From Halicephalobus mephisto (taxonomy: Eukaryota; Nematoda; Chromadorea; Rhabditida; Panagrolaimidae), in contig SWDT01000012.1 of the NCBI GenBank assembly GCA_009193035.1, forward strand, positions 434,001 through 498,000: 64,000 nt of DNA. The letters are read 5' to 3'. The notes below the pieces were generated by a model, which was not told the origin of the DNA, did no database searches, and saw only the letters and a list, made by a program, of their open reading frames with translations. Position 1 is the first letter of the stretch, and each line of letters begins with the position of its first letter. Positions 34,601 through 46,292 of the stretch are shown here, one piece after another. Made by a program: the position numbers and the translations under genes.

Positions 34601-37103
34601 ATAATGAATAAACAAGTTGCTAACAATGACTTCATAGACTGTGGAATAATCAAAAACTGCCTCAGGGCCTTGAATCAGAGGAGTTGTTTGTAATTCAAAA
34701 TCGAAAAATTCCAAAGAAATAAAAACCGTCGCTTCTGGAGACCCGACTATCTTCAATCCAGCTTCCGTTATTCTCAATTTAGTCAACCTTAAAGTCATGT
34801 CTGTCGTGGAAACAGAAGTCAATTCAATCTTTTTCAGATTTTTTGAATCTGTCAAAACAGAATGATCGAAATCCGTGGCTCCAGAGGCGATGGATCTCAG
34901 TTGATTCTCCAAAATTTCGATTCTTTTAGCTCTTCTATTCAGCTCCGTCACAAATTCCGCGAGTTTTCTCTCATATTCTTGCTTATTATGGTCGTTATAT
35001 TCGTTAAGAATAGAGATTTCTTTCTTTTGACGTTCATTGATCCGATGTTGAATCAACAAAAGATTCCTGACTTTTTCCAATTCAGAATAGACTTGTTCAT
35101 AGAGTTGTCTCCATTTGGCGTTAGTAGCAGGTTCGTGATCAAGAGAAAGAGAAGAATCCGTCCTGGAAATGTGAGATTCAACGATGCTGGCGACATCTTC
35201 GAACAGCCGATCGAGAACAGAAGGTTCCACCGCTTTCGATCTTCTTCTTTTCTGAAATTGAATATCCGTGTAAAAATTATTCGAAACAAACTTACTTCTC
35301 GCTTTAATTCGACTTTCGGCAGTGGGGATTCAGCGACGGGAGAAAGAACGGCTTCTGTAATTTCTTCAAAAGGTTTGGCTCGTTGGATCTCCCTGTTAGA
35401 CAATTTTTCTTTTAATTTTTTGTATTTACTTTCTGTATATTTTTTCTCCGATTCCATTTCCTTGATCCTTTTGTTCATCTGCTTGTTTTCAGCAGTAATT
35501 TCAGCCAGTTTGAGTTCTGTTTCCTGAATATTCTTCTGCAAAGTCTGGAGTTCCTTCGTTGCCGATTTTGCGCTTTCTTCTTGAGTCAACGAGCTGTAAA
35601 ACAATCTTCCATATATGGACTTTAAAGAAAAACAATCTTCCATATATGGATTTTAAAGAAAAACAAACTTTGAAACGAATCTATCATTTGCAGCCTTCAA
35701 AACTCGGTTTTCTTCCCGAAGGATTATTAATTCTTTTTCGACAATGGCGGCTGTTCCGTTGTCAGATGGATATCCGGATTCTGGATCACTGAACTCATTG
35801 ATGCGCCTTTGGCTCTCTTCGAATTTCGCAAGAAGTTTGTCGTATTCCAATCGGAGATTTTGAAGCTTCTAGAAAAAGAAGATTATTCCAGAAAAGAAAA
35901 AAAATAAACCTCATCGTTCTTCGAAAGCTGAAATTGCAAGTCTTCAATTTCCTCGGATTTTTCTCGATTTTCACGATGAAGCCGGATAATCGTGGCTTTT
36001 TCCTCTGAGTTAATAGCCCTGAAATAAGATTGATTATTGGAATTACAGTAGATAAAAAAAGAAAAACTCATGAAAAATCACATCTGTAACTACTTTAGAT
36101 CCGTTTTTTCATAAACAAAATAATTTTAATTAAATCAAAGTTTTGAAATAAACTAACATATTTTGTAGCTGTTGAGATAATTATTCAGAATCCATATTTA
36201 ATCTTCACTAGATGTTCTTCTAGAGCGAAAGAACAGAATATATGTATGAAATTTCATATATAGGAGGTTACTTGTCGAACTGTGAATTGTGCATTTCGCA
36301 GTTGCTCGTTTTCTGCATCAATTTTACTAGTTTTAATAATTTTTCGTAATTACGAGTATTATTAACGCTGGTTACACTCGTCCAATTAGTTCTTCGAAAA
36401 GAAATCAAAAATTCGTAAAAATTCAAATATAAATTTCGAAAATTATCCTGTTCCAGAAAAATGCTTAGTTAAACTAGATTGAAAATTCCGAATATACTTT
36501 TAAAAAACATCAAAATTGCCGTAACTTTTATGGAAAGTTATGGTTTAAATAAAATTATTTTGTTTATGAATTTAATTTTATTGTTTTTCCGAGGTTTACT
36601 CACCTGTCCGATTGTGGTCCCGATTTCGCCGGCCTGGATATGACAATCTCCGGTCGGTGAACCACTTCAGGTCCGTCCGAATGATAGCCATTTACTTTTG
36701 GCCCGGTTACTCGAGTCGGGTCTTCTTGAGAACTCGGAGGTCTGGCTGTGGATCTGGATGTTAGGAAATTCAAAGTCGTGTTGTGAGCTTGAGGCCGGGT
36801 GTAATTAATCAGCTGATGTCTGAGGGCTTTGAGTTTTTGTATGAGGAGTCTGTTTTCCCTCTCAAGTTCTCGGATTCTTTCGTCGGTTTCTGCACTTTCT
36901 CCATTCTGAAGGACTTGTCTGATCCTGGAGGATGATCTGAAATCCAAAATTTTATATAAAATCAAACAAGAAACTTACAATCTTAGACGTTTTTCAAGTT
37001 CGTTGTTTTTCTTTTTTAGGGCAATTAACTGGTCGTATTGACGATAAAATTTATCCTCCAGTTCCCCTCGATTCCATGTTTCCACCGAAGGTCTCACGTT
37101 CAT
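31664..37103 (-). CDS. mks-5: RPGRIP1L / MKS-5 homologue, ciliary transition-zone scaffold
   Basis: Ten exons join in phase: 37103-36979, 36936-36604, 36018-35910, 35868-35669, 35593-35296, 35251-34592, 34550-32984, 32394-32032, 31979-31806 and 31758-31664. They give 1307 residues, near the 1315 of human RPGRIP1L. The start (WNRGELEDKFYRQYDQLIAL) matches the conserved SREELEDRFLRLHDEN region of that family. Coiled coil fills about residues 15-470. A first C2 domain is at about 475-605, a second at about 665-805 (ELIIQIHRCSNL, VNPVFDDTRSF), then a Glu/Pro/Ser-rich linker to about 1100 and a C-terminal RPGRIP1-type C2 at about 1135-1307 (YLVTIRLGRLSV). The family anchors MKS and NPHP modules at the ciliary transition zone. 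An X-box-like motif lies 62 bp upstream of the ATG. Confidence 0.9.
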
Positions 37104-37164
37104 TCTCTAGGAAAGGAATGACCGCGGGATCTTGACCGGCTCGCAAAGAAGCAATTTCTGGACC

Positions 37165-37178
37165 TTCACCATGACAAC
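37165..37178 (-). promoter_or_regulatory. X-box-like RFX/DAF-19 site upstream of mks-5
   Basis: The minus strand reads gttgtcatggtgaa, matching 13 of 14 positions of the X-box consensus RYYNYYATRRNRAC (only the last base differs). It lies 62 bp upstream of the ATG on the coding strand, in the position and orientation usual for DAF-19-controlled ciliary genes in Caenorhabditis. Function is inferred. Confidence 0.65.
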
Positions 37179-38485
37179 CGCTGGTCGCGGAGCGTGCAGC
37201 ACGGCGGTCTTCTGGTGCAGTTTCCTCGGCAATACTTGTAATATTTATAAGGATTGAGGGAAATCCACTACACAAACAACCAAAAACAACAAATTTATAT
37301 TTCATAAATAAAAAAATATTTATATTTATAAGCTACGAAATAAATAGAAATACTTGATTTTAAACAAATTCAAATCCGACTTGGTAAATGATAAACATGG
37401 ATTTATATAAACTTTTTTGTGTATTTCGTAATTTACAGACACAATTTTGTTCTTTAGAGCAAATTTATTGTTTTCGATGAGTGCAGAATCACACAACAAC
37501 GGAATTTTATTCAAAAAATCAGCACAAAAACAAAATACTCATATTGAAATTCATCGAAAGTGATCATTTGTAATTATTTTTAAACACCGATTGAGCAGAT
37601 TCTTGCGGTAATTCTCTATCAACTAGTTCCCACGGAGAACCACGTCCGGCATTTTAATCTCCAACTGATTAATCCGTATGTAAGTGTTGTGTCTTTACTT
37701 AACAATAAGACACAATAAAAAAATAGGAACAATATTATTAAATATCAGAACTACACCCGGTACACCGAAGTGTTCCTTTTTGTACTTCTCAGTGGAGAGA
37801 AGGGACTGTTAAGTCTTCGGTGTTCTAAATATCTCCGGTCATGGGAACTATGCGTCCACAACAATAAGATAATAAAAACTTCTTTAATGTTGTTGTTTTA
37901 TCTTCAGCCACTCTACAAGGCGATCGAATAATAGCTGTGTTTGTAAAAAAAGCTTCAACTCTTAAGCGTTGTTTAGCTGTAGAAGTTCAGCGATATCAAG
38001 AGAATATACTTACATAGACATCCCAAAAAACTACAAACATTTAATAAAGACCTCGACATAAATATATTCTATTTTTTTTATTTACAAAACAAAGCAAAAC
38101 AATTAATAATATGTTATATATTTTTTCTATAATTATTTCAAATAACATGTTATTTATTAAATTAACTAGATTTTCTATCGTTTTTGCGGCACAATTTTCT
38201 ATCGTTTCGTGATGACTTTTCTCAACTCATACGAATTGTGGAGCACAAACATACATGACCTGTGTGTTCTTGTGACAGAGTAAATACAGAAGTATATCTG
38301 AAAATTGTCCTTCAATAACTTTAAAATTCCATTTATCAAGAACATATGCAATTTATAAATGAAATATTTTTAATTGCGAAGATCAATAATTCTAAATATT
38401 AATAACTCCAAGAATAAATTTCTCAAACTTCCATCTGAGACTTGACAGAATGAAGTATGTTTTAACTTAGCTTTTCTGTAATGTA
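37179..38485. other. Intergenic region, nothing coding
   Basis: About 1.3 kb between divergent genes. A GC-richer piece at about 37740-37930 (acaccgaagtgttcc, with a reverse partner near cttcggtgttc) looks like an old repeat. At 38045-38075 a 27-base stretch is exactly inverted at 41133-41159. Confidence 0.5.
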
Positions 38486-39665
38486 ATGGAATTAAACTCG
38501 TCAGTTCTGCTATACTCGGATCCACCGATTGTGGGAGTCTATTTAATTTTCACAAATGTAACGACCGTAATTTCGTTGTTGTTTTACCCTGTCATGTTAT
38601 ATTTAGTCCTCTTCAAGAGCTCGATATTGAAGAAATATAAATATTACCTCCTCCAGACCATCACCTTCGCTTATTTGTTCGAACTTCTCATAGCTATTTG
38701 TCAACCGGTGGTTATCTTCCCTGTGTTCGGAGGCTACGCAAGAGGTCTCATACGGAACACCTCCAGCACTGTCGCTTTCATCTGTGTTATATTGTTAATA
38801 TTCTTCTATGTAAATATGATTCTAAGCACACTGTATACTCTGCTCTTCAGATTCAAACTTGTCGCTCCAGAACTCATCAAAAAGTGGATAAACAACAAAT
38901 GGATTTATTACGGGCTTCTTGCTTGTGGTTATGCTGCTACTACTGCATTAACTTGTTTTTGGATGTATCTCATAAGACCGAACAAGGAGGTAAAGTTCTA
39001 AGGAAGCCTACTGTTACAACAATTAAAGTGTTGTATAATTCTAAAAAACTGAAAATTTTCAATATTGTTGCAAAAAAATATTTTTTTAAATCAAAACACT
39101 CAATTTCTAATACATCAATTTTCAGAATGTTGATGTTTTTCTGTTGAGTAATCCAGAATACATTCATCTTGCTTCAAAAGAACCTACTTTGATAATTTTC
39201 AATTTAGGAGAGTTTTTAATGTCTTATATCTATTTTTTCTACTATTTATTTTTTGTTTTCGTCGTTTTTTTTACTATTGTTTTTATTTATTATGTAGAAA
39301 AATGCCTCTATGATCAACAATCGAAACTTTCTCCAACGACTTTCAAACTCCAGAAAATGATGAATAATTCGTTGAAGGTCGAAATATTATTTATTTATCT
39401 TTTTCTTACTTTTCCAATAACTATAGCCATTGTTGCATTGCATACTAAAAGTCCCAACAGTGCCACCATTTGTCACGGATTCATCATGCTTGCATCTCTC
39501 TATGACATTGCTCTCTACTGTTCGATGATCTACTTTATCAAACCTTATAAAGCATGGGTTATGAAAGTCCTTCGTTTTAAAATCAATCCAAGAATCAACA
39601 AGGTGCAAAATATCATGTCCAAATTTTACAAAATTATACTTTTTAAGAGAATAATACCTAAATGA
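38486..39665 (+). CDS. Str-superfamily seven-TM chemoreceptor (srh/sri-like)
   Basis: Exons 38486-38989 and 39126-39665 join in phase 0 and encode 347 residues. Seven hydrophobic segments are evident, with an N-terminal NSS glycosylation site, FPVFGGYARGLIRNT after helix 2, and the block KLSPTTFKLQKMMNNSLKVE before helix 6, characteristic of nematode Str-superfamily receptors. The protein ends with an IKPYKAWVMKVL stretch and a basic tail. Such receptors act in sensory cilia. A frameshifted, inverted partial copy lies at 40090-40479. Subfamily assignment is tentative. Confidence 0.8.
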
Positions 39666-40089
39666 GGTTGGACTGAAAACAACTTTTTTGTTTAACGGAA
39701 AATTTTTATTTTCTAATATGAAGGTAGATATGAAAGATCCAGTTCGATTTACTCAAGTGCCTAATATATCACTTAGGTAGTTGAATTCTCATCTGTTTCA
39801 TTACAAAGATTTTTTACTACTTTATCTTCACTATTGTAGAAAAGAATAAAAAAGTAAACAATACTCATAAATATAGTAAGGACTTAACATTTCTATATTT
39901 TTGGAACAAATCTTTTAAGGACAAAATTCCCTTGTACAAGTGTAGACAGAAAAAGCAGAATTAAACCACCGATGGTCTGGAGGAAAACCCCAAAGCTCTG
40001 TCCAATCAGCCGACGCCTGAGAAACGAGATAAATGTGTTAGAAAGTCAGTGTTTAAGCAAATCCAACTTTCGATCTTTGCTCTCTTTGT
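39666..40089. other. Intergenic between receptor and its inverted remnant
   Basis: 3' flank of the chemoreceptor. I see no gene; the segment from about 40010 may be the far end of the inverted pseudogene, too decayed to assign. Confidence 0.4.
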
Positions 40090-40479
40090 TCTATACTCAT
40101 GTTAAGATAAACATGCTTAAAATTGCTAGTAGTAGAAGCCAACAGTTTTCCAATCTGATTACGTCACCGACACCTCCCATAATTCCATTATTTTGCTACA
40201 CAGATAAAAGTAACAATACTCGAAGTGTTCTGTGAGACCTTTGGAGTGTCCTCCGACGACAAGGAAAAAGTATTGCTTGGCAAATGTCCAGAAGTTCGAA
40301 TATGTGAGAAAAAGTAATAGTCGGATTGCAAAGTCATTAAGGAACTTTTTTCGAATAGTATATATGATTAATTTCTCCAAAAAATACCACAAATGTATTC
40401 TCAACCAAAGAAATCCACCATCGACAGAGTACTGTAGTAAGGACCATGATATTTTCAATATATGAGTGCTTTGATACAT
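40090..40479 (-). pseudogene. Inverted, frameshifted chemoreceptor copy
   Basis: The minus strand reads YFFLVVGGHSKGL where the intact neighbour has VIFPVFGGYARGL. The next bases (cacttcgagtattgttactt) align with the neighbour's DNA only after a frame shift, and a stop follows. Upstream, KKFLNDFAIRLLLFLTYSNF corresponds to KKYKYYLLQTITFAYLFELL. Weak similarity continues to about 40090. It is a dead partial copy in opposite orientation. Confidence 0.65.
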
Positions 40480-41552
40480 AACTTTTAACCTTCAAAGGGA
40501 CAAAAGTGGTTTTGTATTTTATATAACTTCAATCTAGAAATATTCACATCCATCTGAATAAAAATATTTCCGAAATTGTCGAATAACTAATGTATGATAG
40601 TGAAATTTGTGCTTATACTATTTTGTTCTTAGTAATTCTTAGAATTTGCATCAACAAAAACTTACAACTTCACCAGTTGTGGAAACTAATTTCTATGTTC
40701 TCTTAAACACCAAAATACCTTGTAGACAACACGGAAATAATTCCTTGAATCGGTACTCTTGTCCGCCGTGCGTTACATGATGTTTTTTGGCGAGGACAAG
40801 ATAAAAAGTTGATATATAGCGATGACTAGTCACAACACGATCCATATGGTTTTCTGGCTTTTCGAGAACCTTCAATATCTTCTTCCATATTCACCAAACT
40901 ACTTACCATGAGGCATAATATAGCAGCAATAACAGACAGAAACAAAAGATACGCAGAAAACATAATAATAGAATATATTTATGTCGCAATAATTTGGGAC
41001 AAACTTCGAAATTTTTAAAATTTCTCGTGCTTTTATAGAAAAAATTTCTGTTTTTTTTATTAATAAGTAATTTTGATTTATCATATTATAGTAACCACTC
41101 ATCCGAATACTCAGCTCATGTATGGAAAGTCGCAATAGAATATATTTATGTCGAGGTCTTCACTACAAACATCTTTCAAAATGATAGAAATATCTGCGTT
41201 AAATGCAATTAAATTATTATAGCCAGGAGTCAGTGGGATAGAAGCTAGAGTTTTGCTTTCCAAACAAGTAGCTTCATCGCAAATCAAAAGTTAAAAATCT
41301 TTATACATATTCCACCAGAACGATCATTGTTCTCTTAAATAATCCTGTTTGTTGTTTTTTGGAAGTTTCTAGAACTCTAGAATCTTGTGGAAATTTTTAA
41401 AATCATCTAAAATCTCAAATTCTAGAGTTCTTAAAAAAGTGCGAGAATTCCATTTTTGATTTTTGTAATAACGTTGTTTAATCATAAAAATATAAAACAT
41501 GTTTATTTTTCATATTAGGATCCTTTCATATCCGTTTTATTTTGGTGAAATT
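40480..41552. other. Intergenic with unassigned open frames
   Basis: A minus-strand frame at 40899-41135 is hydrophobic at its end (YYVFCVSFVSVCYCCYIM) and runs into a gtaagt donor. Another frame follows at 40693-40875 but does not form a recognisable protein with it. They may be remnants of a receptor. A sequence aatagaatatatttatgtcg occurs at about 40968 and again at 41134. Confidence 0.3.
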
Positions 41553-41842
41553 TAATAAAAAATTTAAGGCATATTTTATGTAACTTTGCACATTTTTGAC
41601 GCAAAAAATCATATATTTTTAAACTCGAACAAAAAGTACTTAAAATGGGATCTGTGTATTCTGAATCTGACGTCAGAATCCCGGATTCTGAACACCAATC
41701 CTCAATTCTGACCTCATAGTCGGACTTTATGGACTCAATTACCCCATTTTACCTACTTTTTGCACATTTTTGAACAACAAAAAAGGCTGCCCTCAGAAGT
41801 CTACAAAGTTACATATAATGTTTCTTAATTTTCGGCTGAAAA
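41553..41842. mobile_element. Fold-back element related to the one at 29.5 kb
   Basis: Arms around ttatgtaactttgca (left) and acaaagttacatataatg (right) are inverted. Pairing continues inward (aaaatgggatctgtgtattc against tggactcaattaccccattt). The inner part shares gggatctgt...attctgaatct with the larger palindrome at 29517-29955. Confidence 0.7.
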
Positions 41843-42220
41843 AAGAATTCATCAAAAAATTCTCAAAATTTTTTTGAGCAAAAAAGACTACACATTAGGG
41901 CTCAGGCTGCTGCTGATATGTATTTCCCAAAACAAAGAATCAGCAGTGATCGCTAGATAACGTGCTTCGAAAATTCGACAAATTCCGAAGTAAAACCAGA
42001 CTTACTTTGTGTTTCTAGAATGAACAAAAATCCCGACACGAAATGTATTTTGCTCTTTTCACTCAGTGTCTTAATCGTAATTCCGGATTTTCCAATTTCG
42101 TTTCCTTTCTCCAATTTTTGGCATTTCCGTATTATCGTGAATAAACGCGAATACGATTGAATTCAAGTATTTTTGATATATGAACATCTATTTTCAGTGT
42201 TCATATGCTTGGGGAAAGTG

Positions 42221-43411
42221 ATGAATTCAGAACAGCTTCAAGATTGGCTGACAGAAGTTAGTAACCATTTCCGGCAACTTGAAGAAAAAGCTGTCAAAAA
42301 CAAATCTGTGTTGAACCATCAACGGTTTCTGGAAGAACAAGCTGAAAAAACACAGTTATTGATTACCTATTTGATGAACAACTATGAAAACGTCAGTCTG
42401 ATCCAGCCTCTTGTTGCTCAAATTTTGTCCATCTACTATAGAATCGGTGAGTTTGGCCCGTTTAATTGCATTTGATATATGAATCCGTTACAGGAATCAA
42501 TAGAATATTCGCTTTGCAACTGGTACCTTCACTTATGACTACTTACCTCCTTGGAATAGCCAAGAGACAGAAACAATCGATATCAATGTTGGAAACGTTC
42601 TTTACGGCTGTTTATAACGAGGAAATTCTCGCTGGAGGCCCGGATTCCGACCAGATGAACAAGTTAGTTGAAGAGATCAAAGTTCCATCCTTGAGGTTCC
42701 CTTCCATCTACCATGATCCAACCAAGCTGAATCCTTATCCAGAAATCACTCAGTTAAGACCAAACAGTGGTGCCCTTGTCCAGAATATCGTCAGAATAGG
42801 ACCTTTCCCTGCTGTAGAACAAATAAACGCGGAAAATCGATATTTAGTACTAACTAGGATATTAAAATCTGTAAGTTTTGTTTATTTTTACGATGACATT
42901 TTTGAAACAATAATTTAAGTATTGCGTTTTCAGCTGAATAACTCTCTCTGCAAGATGGCTAGGAGTGTTATTTGCCGAAGTTACTGCCAAAGTTTTCTAA
43001 TTCTTGCCAAATCTGGATTTTCGTTCCCTGAATCGGATTTCCGGTTAAAACTCCTTCATGACAAAGCTTCAGACGAGGACTTTGGAGATCATTCCAAGTG
43101 GGTGTTCTTTGTAATAGTTTCTATATGAAATAATGTTTAGGAAACCTCGAATCCCACTTTTGTCCTATTTCTTATTGGAAGCATTGAATGGAATCTATTA
43201 TTCTTTATTCAACGGAACTCCAGACTTGGCTTTACGGGCTTTGGACGCCATTCACTCCAGAGCTCAATACGATCTTATTCCAGATGTCTTGCTGATGACG
43301 AACGCTATCAGAAGTAATCTGAAAGAACCTGAAGCGGTTCAGATGATGCTCGAGATTGAACCCCAGAATCTTCCCCATTCTGCAAAGGCTAATGGAGTAG
43401 AGAAGGCTTAA
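42221..43411 (+). CDS. Hyccin / FAM126 homologue
   Basis: Exons 42221-42446, 42494-42870, 42934-43097 and 43141-43411 encode 345 residues. Family landmarks are the helical start ending YYRIG, FALQLVPSLMTTYL, ETFFTAVYNEEI, the highly conserved VPSLRFPSIYHDP, and INAENRYLVLTRIL (compare TAQNRFEVL in vertebrate hyccin). The helical C-terminal part ends SRAQYDLIPDVLLMTNAIR. Hyccin joins TTC7 and EFR3 to hold PI4-kinase alpha at the plasma membrane, where it makes PI4P. The protein is about the size of the conserved hyccin domain and lacks the long disordered tail of vertebrate hyccin. A trans-splice-like ttttcag ends 23 bases before the ATG. The introns are very short, 43-63 nt. Confidence 0.85.
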
Positions 43412-44107
43412 GAATACTAACGGGAATCTCTTCATTCCAATCCTGATGCTTAAGGCTCGAATACCGGTTTGTAATTTAGGTAGTTTTTGATAAATTTATT
43501 AACATCAAAGTTAACGATACATGTTTGGAAAATTTTTGGTTTTGGTATAGGAACCATTAAGTGGAAGATTACCTTGTCATCAGACCTCAAAAACTTTATC
43601 ACTATTCGATAAGAACTCACTCGTTCTGACGTAGAGAACTGGGTTTTATTTGTTGATTGACGAATAATTTAATTCCATCAATTGCGAACTGATATATGAT
43701 GATTTTATTAATAATTTAACAAAGACTATTAGAGGTTTCTGTAATCTTCCGAGATAAAGCAATTGGTTCATTTCATGTTGAAGAACAATATTGGCTACAT
43801 TATTATATGATAAATAATTGGGAATGATTCCTATATGAAACCAGAAATTCTTCAAAAATGCTATTATTAAACTTGAAGTTAAGAAATTTGTTAAAAAATA
43901 CCTAAATTGCGAACATATCGTCGAGTACTGACGACAGCTGCCATAAATGCGGGTTTTCTGAAATACTTTAAACCTGTGGCAATGTAATTAGGTACTGTAG
44001 TAATTTAACTTGTTTTAATTCTTGGCTTTATTTCAATATACAATACGAAATTTGAAGGATAATATTTCGTGCAAGAGATTTGGTTAAAATTCGGAAAAAC
44101 TAGGACT
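43412..44107. other. Intergenic between convergent genes, nothing recognised
   Basis: About 700 bp between the hyccin stop and the Clc-like gene's stop. No frame, RNA or repeat that I can support. Confidence 0.5.
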
Positions 44108-44967
44108 TCAATGATGACCAGTTGGTGGTCTTCCTTCTCCTCTGTGTTTCGAGTAAGCGAAGAATCCGACAAGTGTAGCAGTAATCATGACGATGAAAGC
44201 AATAACACAAAGCCAGAAGGAATATCCAGGTCGATGATTAGCGTTTATTTGATTAGTATTACTTGGGAGGTATTCTGAAAAAATAATAATTTTTTTTTAA
44301 AATAATTTATTTTTTTTTAAATTAAATATTTTTTTTTTAAATAATTTATTTTTTTTTAAATTTATTTTTTTTTAAAATAATTTAAACATACCAACAGTGT
44401 CAGGATTTTTTGCGGCAAAAATTACAAATGAAATCAGAAGACAAAGTGAAGCAATCAAGGCCAGAACTGGGCCAGGAGCGAAATTCGATCCACCGATGGA
44501 TGTACAGGACAGTATTGCCCACACCAGACAGACGAGCTCGAAGAGGATCGCGAAGACCATAAAGGCGATCACTGCTTTCTCCCATGGTTCTCTGCTCTGA
44601 AAATCGATTATTCTATTTAATTACAGTACTACAGTAAAATTTTTTCAAAATTATTGATGAATTTGAATAATTTATAAAAATTAGTTTTTTATACAGTATA
44701 TTGAAAAAAATATTTCTGATTTTAGAAAGTTAATTGGATTACTGTAGTGTCGTGAAATTACTCCCTTACCCTCCACCATTGTCTGCAGTCACTCGGGTTG
44801 ATTTGGTTGTTGTTGGATCCACAATGGTAAGTCACCAATCCGAAATTAGGTTCATCTCCTCCATTTTTGTAATGTCTCCAAGACGGAGTAAAAAATGAAA
44901 TCAACGTGAATAATAATCCGATAGCCACTAAAACTCCGAAAGCAATTTTCGGACCGGATGTAGCCAT
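44108..44967 (-). CDS. Clc-like claudin-type four-TM protein
   Basis: Exons 44967-44770, 44596-44392 and 44274-44108 encode 189 residues. Helix 1 (FGVLVAIGLLFTLISFF) is followed by an extracellular loop with TPSWRHY, FGLVTYHC and DCRQWW, which is the claudin-like W...GLxxxC...C signature. Helices 2-4 are VIAFMVFAILFELVCLVW, VLALIASLCLLISFVIF and SFWLCVIAFIVMITATLVG. The short tail is charged (KHRGEGRPP). This matches the nematode Clc-like family of claudin/PMP22-type tetraspans, which act at cell contacts or as channel regulators. Intron 2 (44275-44391) is a run of ttttttttaaa repeats. The last exon resembles the last exon of the VWA-kinase gene around TATTCCTTCTGG. Confidence 0.85.
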
Positions 44968-46292
44968 GTTTCTATACAAAAATTATCATGTAAAACTTGA
45001 AAAAAACAAAAATTTTGAATTAGTTTTGCCAGTTTTCGTTTCTAGGAGATTATTTTTTTTTGCCTATGGCAACATGAATTTTTTTAAAATGTTACGAAAG
45101 AATGATTGGAAAATAGTCAAAAACTGCAAAAACAATTCTAACAATAGAGCACTTCTAAAAAGCATCAATAGTCAAAAAACTTATTGATTCTCGTACTGTT
45201 TCTGAAATCCAAAGTATTCCAAGTGCATCGAAGCAAAAAGCTGCAAATATTCATCAACATAAGTAACTTTTCGTCATATTACAGTAAAAAGCAAAAATCG
45301 AGAATTATGAAATTATTTTTAAAAATTTAGAAAAATTTTAAACTTTCGAAATTTATAATTTTAGAATTTTTCATTGGATTAAATGTTTTTAGAATATTCT
45401 ACTGTACTCTAAGAAGTTCTAGAAACTTCTATGAAACTAATTTTATCATGTTATAATAAAAAGCAAAAATCGAGAATTATGAAATTATTCAAAAAAATTT
45501 AGAAACATTTTAAACTTTCGAAATTTACAATTTTAGAATTTTTCATTGGATTAAATGTTTTCAGAATATTCTACTGTACTCTAAGAAGTTCTAGAAACTT
45601 CCATGAAACTGATCATACCGTATTGAACAAAAATAGCAGTTATTATGAAATCGTTTCGATATAGATTTTTGGAAATTCCAGAATTTATAGTTTAAAACAA
45701 TTTCGAAAATTATTATTGAATTTCGGAAGATTCCAGAAGCTTCTGTGAAATTGTAATTTTGTTGTGCAAAATCGAAAAATCCAAAGCCGGAAAAGACCAA
45801 AAAACAAAAGTGCTAAATAACATTTTGAATTCAATTCTTTCAAATTGCGAAAAAACAAATTTCGTAAATTACGAATTTCGTAAATTGAAATTTTAAAACT
45901 TCTGTAGACAAATATGAAAAATTCAATTAAACTAAAATTTAAGAAATAAGTCAATTAACTAAATTACTGAGAAATATAAAAATTAAATCGTTCAAATTCT
46001 CAAAAATGAATTTCTTCAATGAGAATTAAACCAAATCTACCGTACCATATAGAAATGTCTATCAGCACATTTCACATACAGTACTTTTATTTCATCCTTA
46101 TTGAAGAAATTCATCTTCAAAAACTCCAATCCCTAAGGCTGTTTTCAGACTTCCAACAACTCCTCAACCTATCCACCATCCAACAATTTGCAATTTCTCC
46201 GATGTCCAGTCATTTAGATAAAAATCACATTTTCAACGTTCTCAATACTGCAGATTGTATAACACAATTTCTCTTCAAAAACAAAACAACCG
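44968..46292. other. Intergenic, AT-rich with tandem repeat
   Basis: No gene is visible. A roughly 172-bp tandem duplication occupies 45291-45620. The remainder is low-complexity sequence. The segment 46020-46290 is downstream of the truncated DNA2-like gene; I looked there for the missing helicase motifs and found none. Confidence 0.5.
45285..45620. repeat. 172-bp tandem duplication
   Basis: gcaaaaatcgagaattatga starts at 45291 and again at 45463. The copies stay nearly identical through ttcattggattaaatg and ctaagaagttctagaaac. A third, strongly diverged copy may start near 45630. Confidence 0.8.

Noticed and set aside
34862..35527. 221-codon plus-strand open frame
   Set aside because: It lies antisense to the coiled-coil exons of RPGRIP1L, which have correct splice phases and family motifs. 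It has no features of its own.
46020..46292. Missing C-terminal helicase exons of the DNA2-like gene
   Set aside because: A gtgtgt donor near 46298 and an acceptor near 46253 could be joined, but the frame stops within 15 codons and no motif IV-VI sequence is seen.
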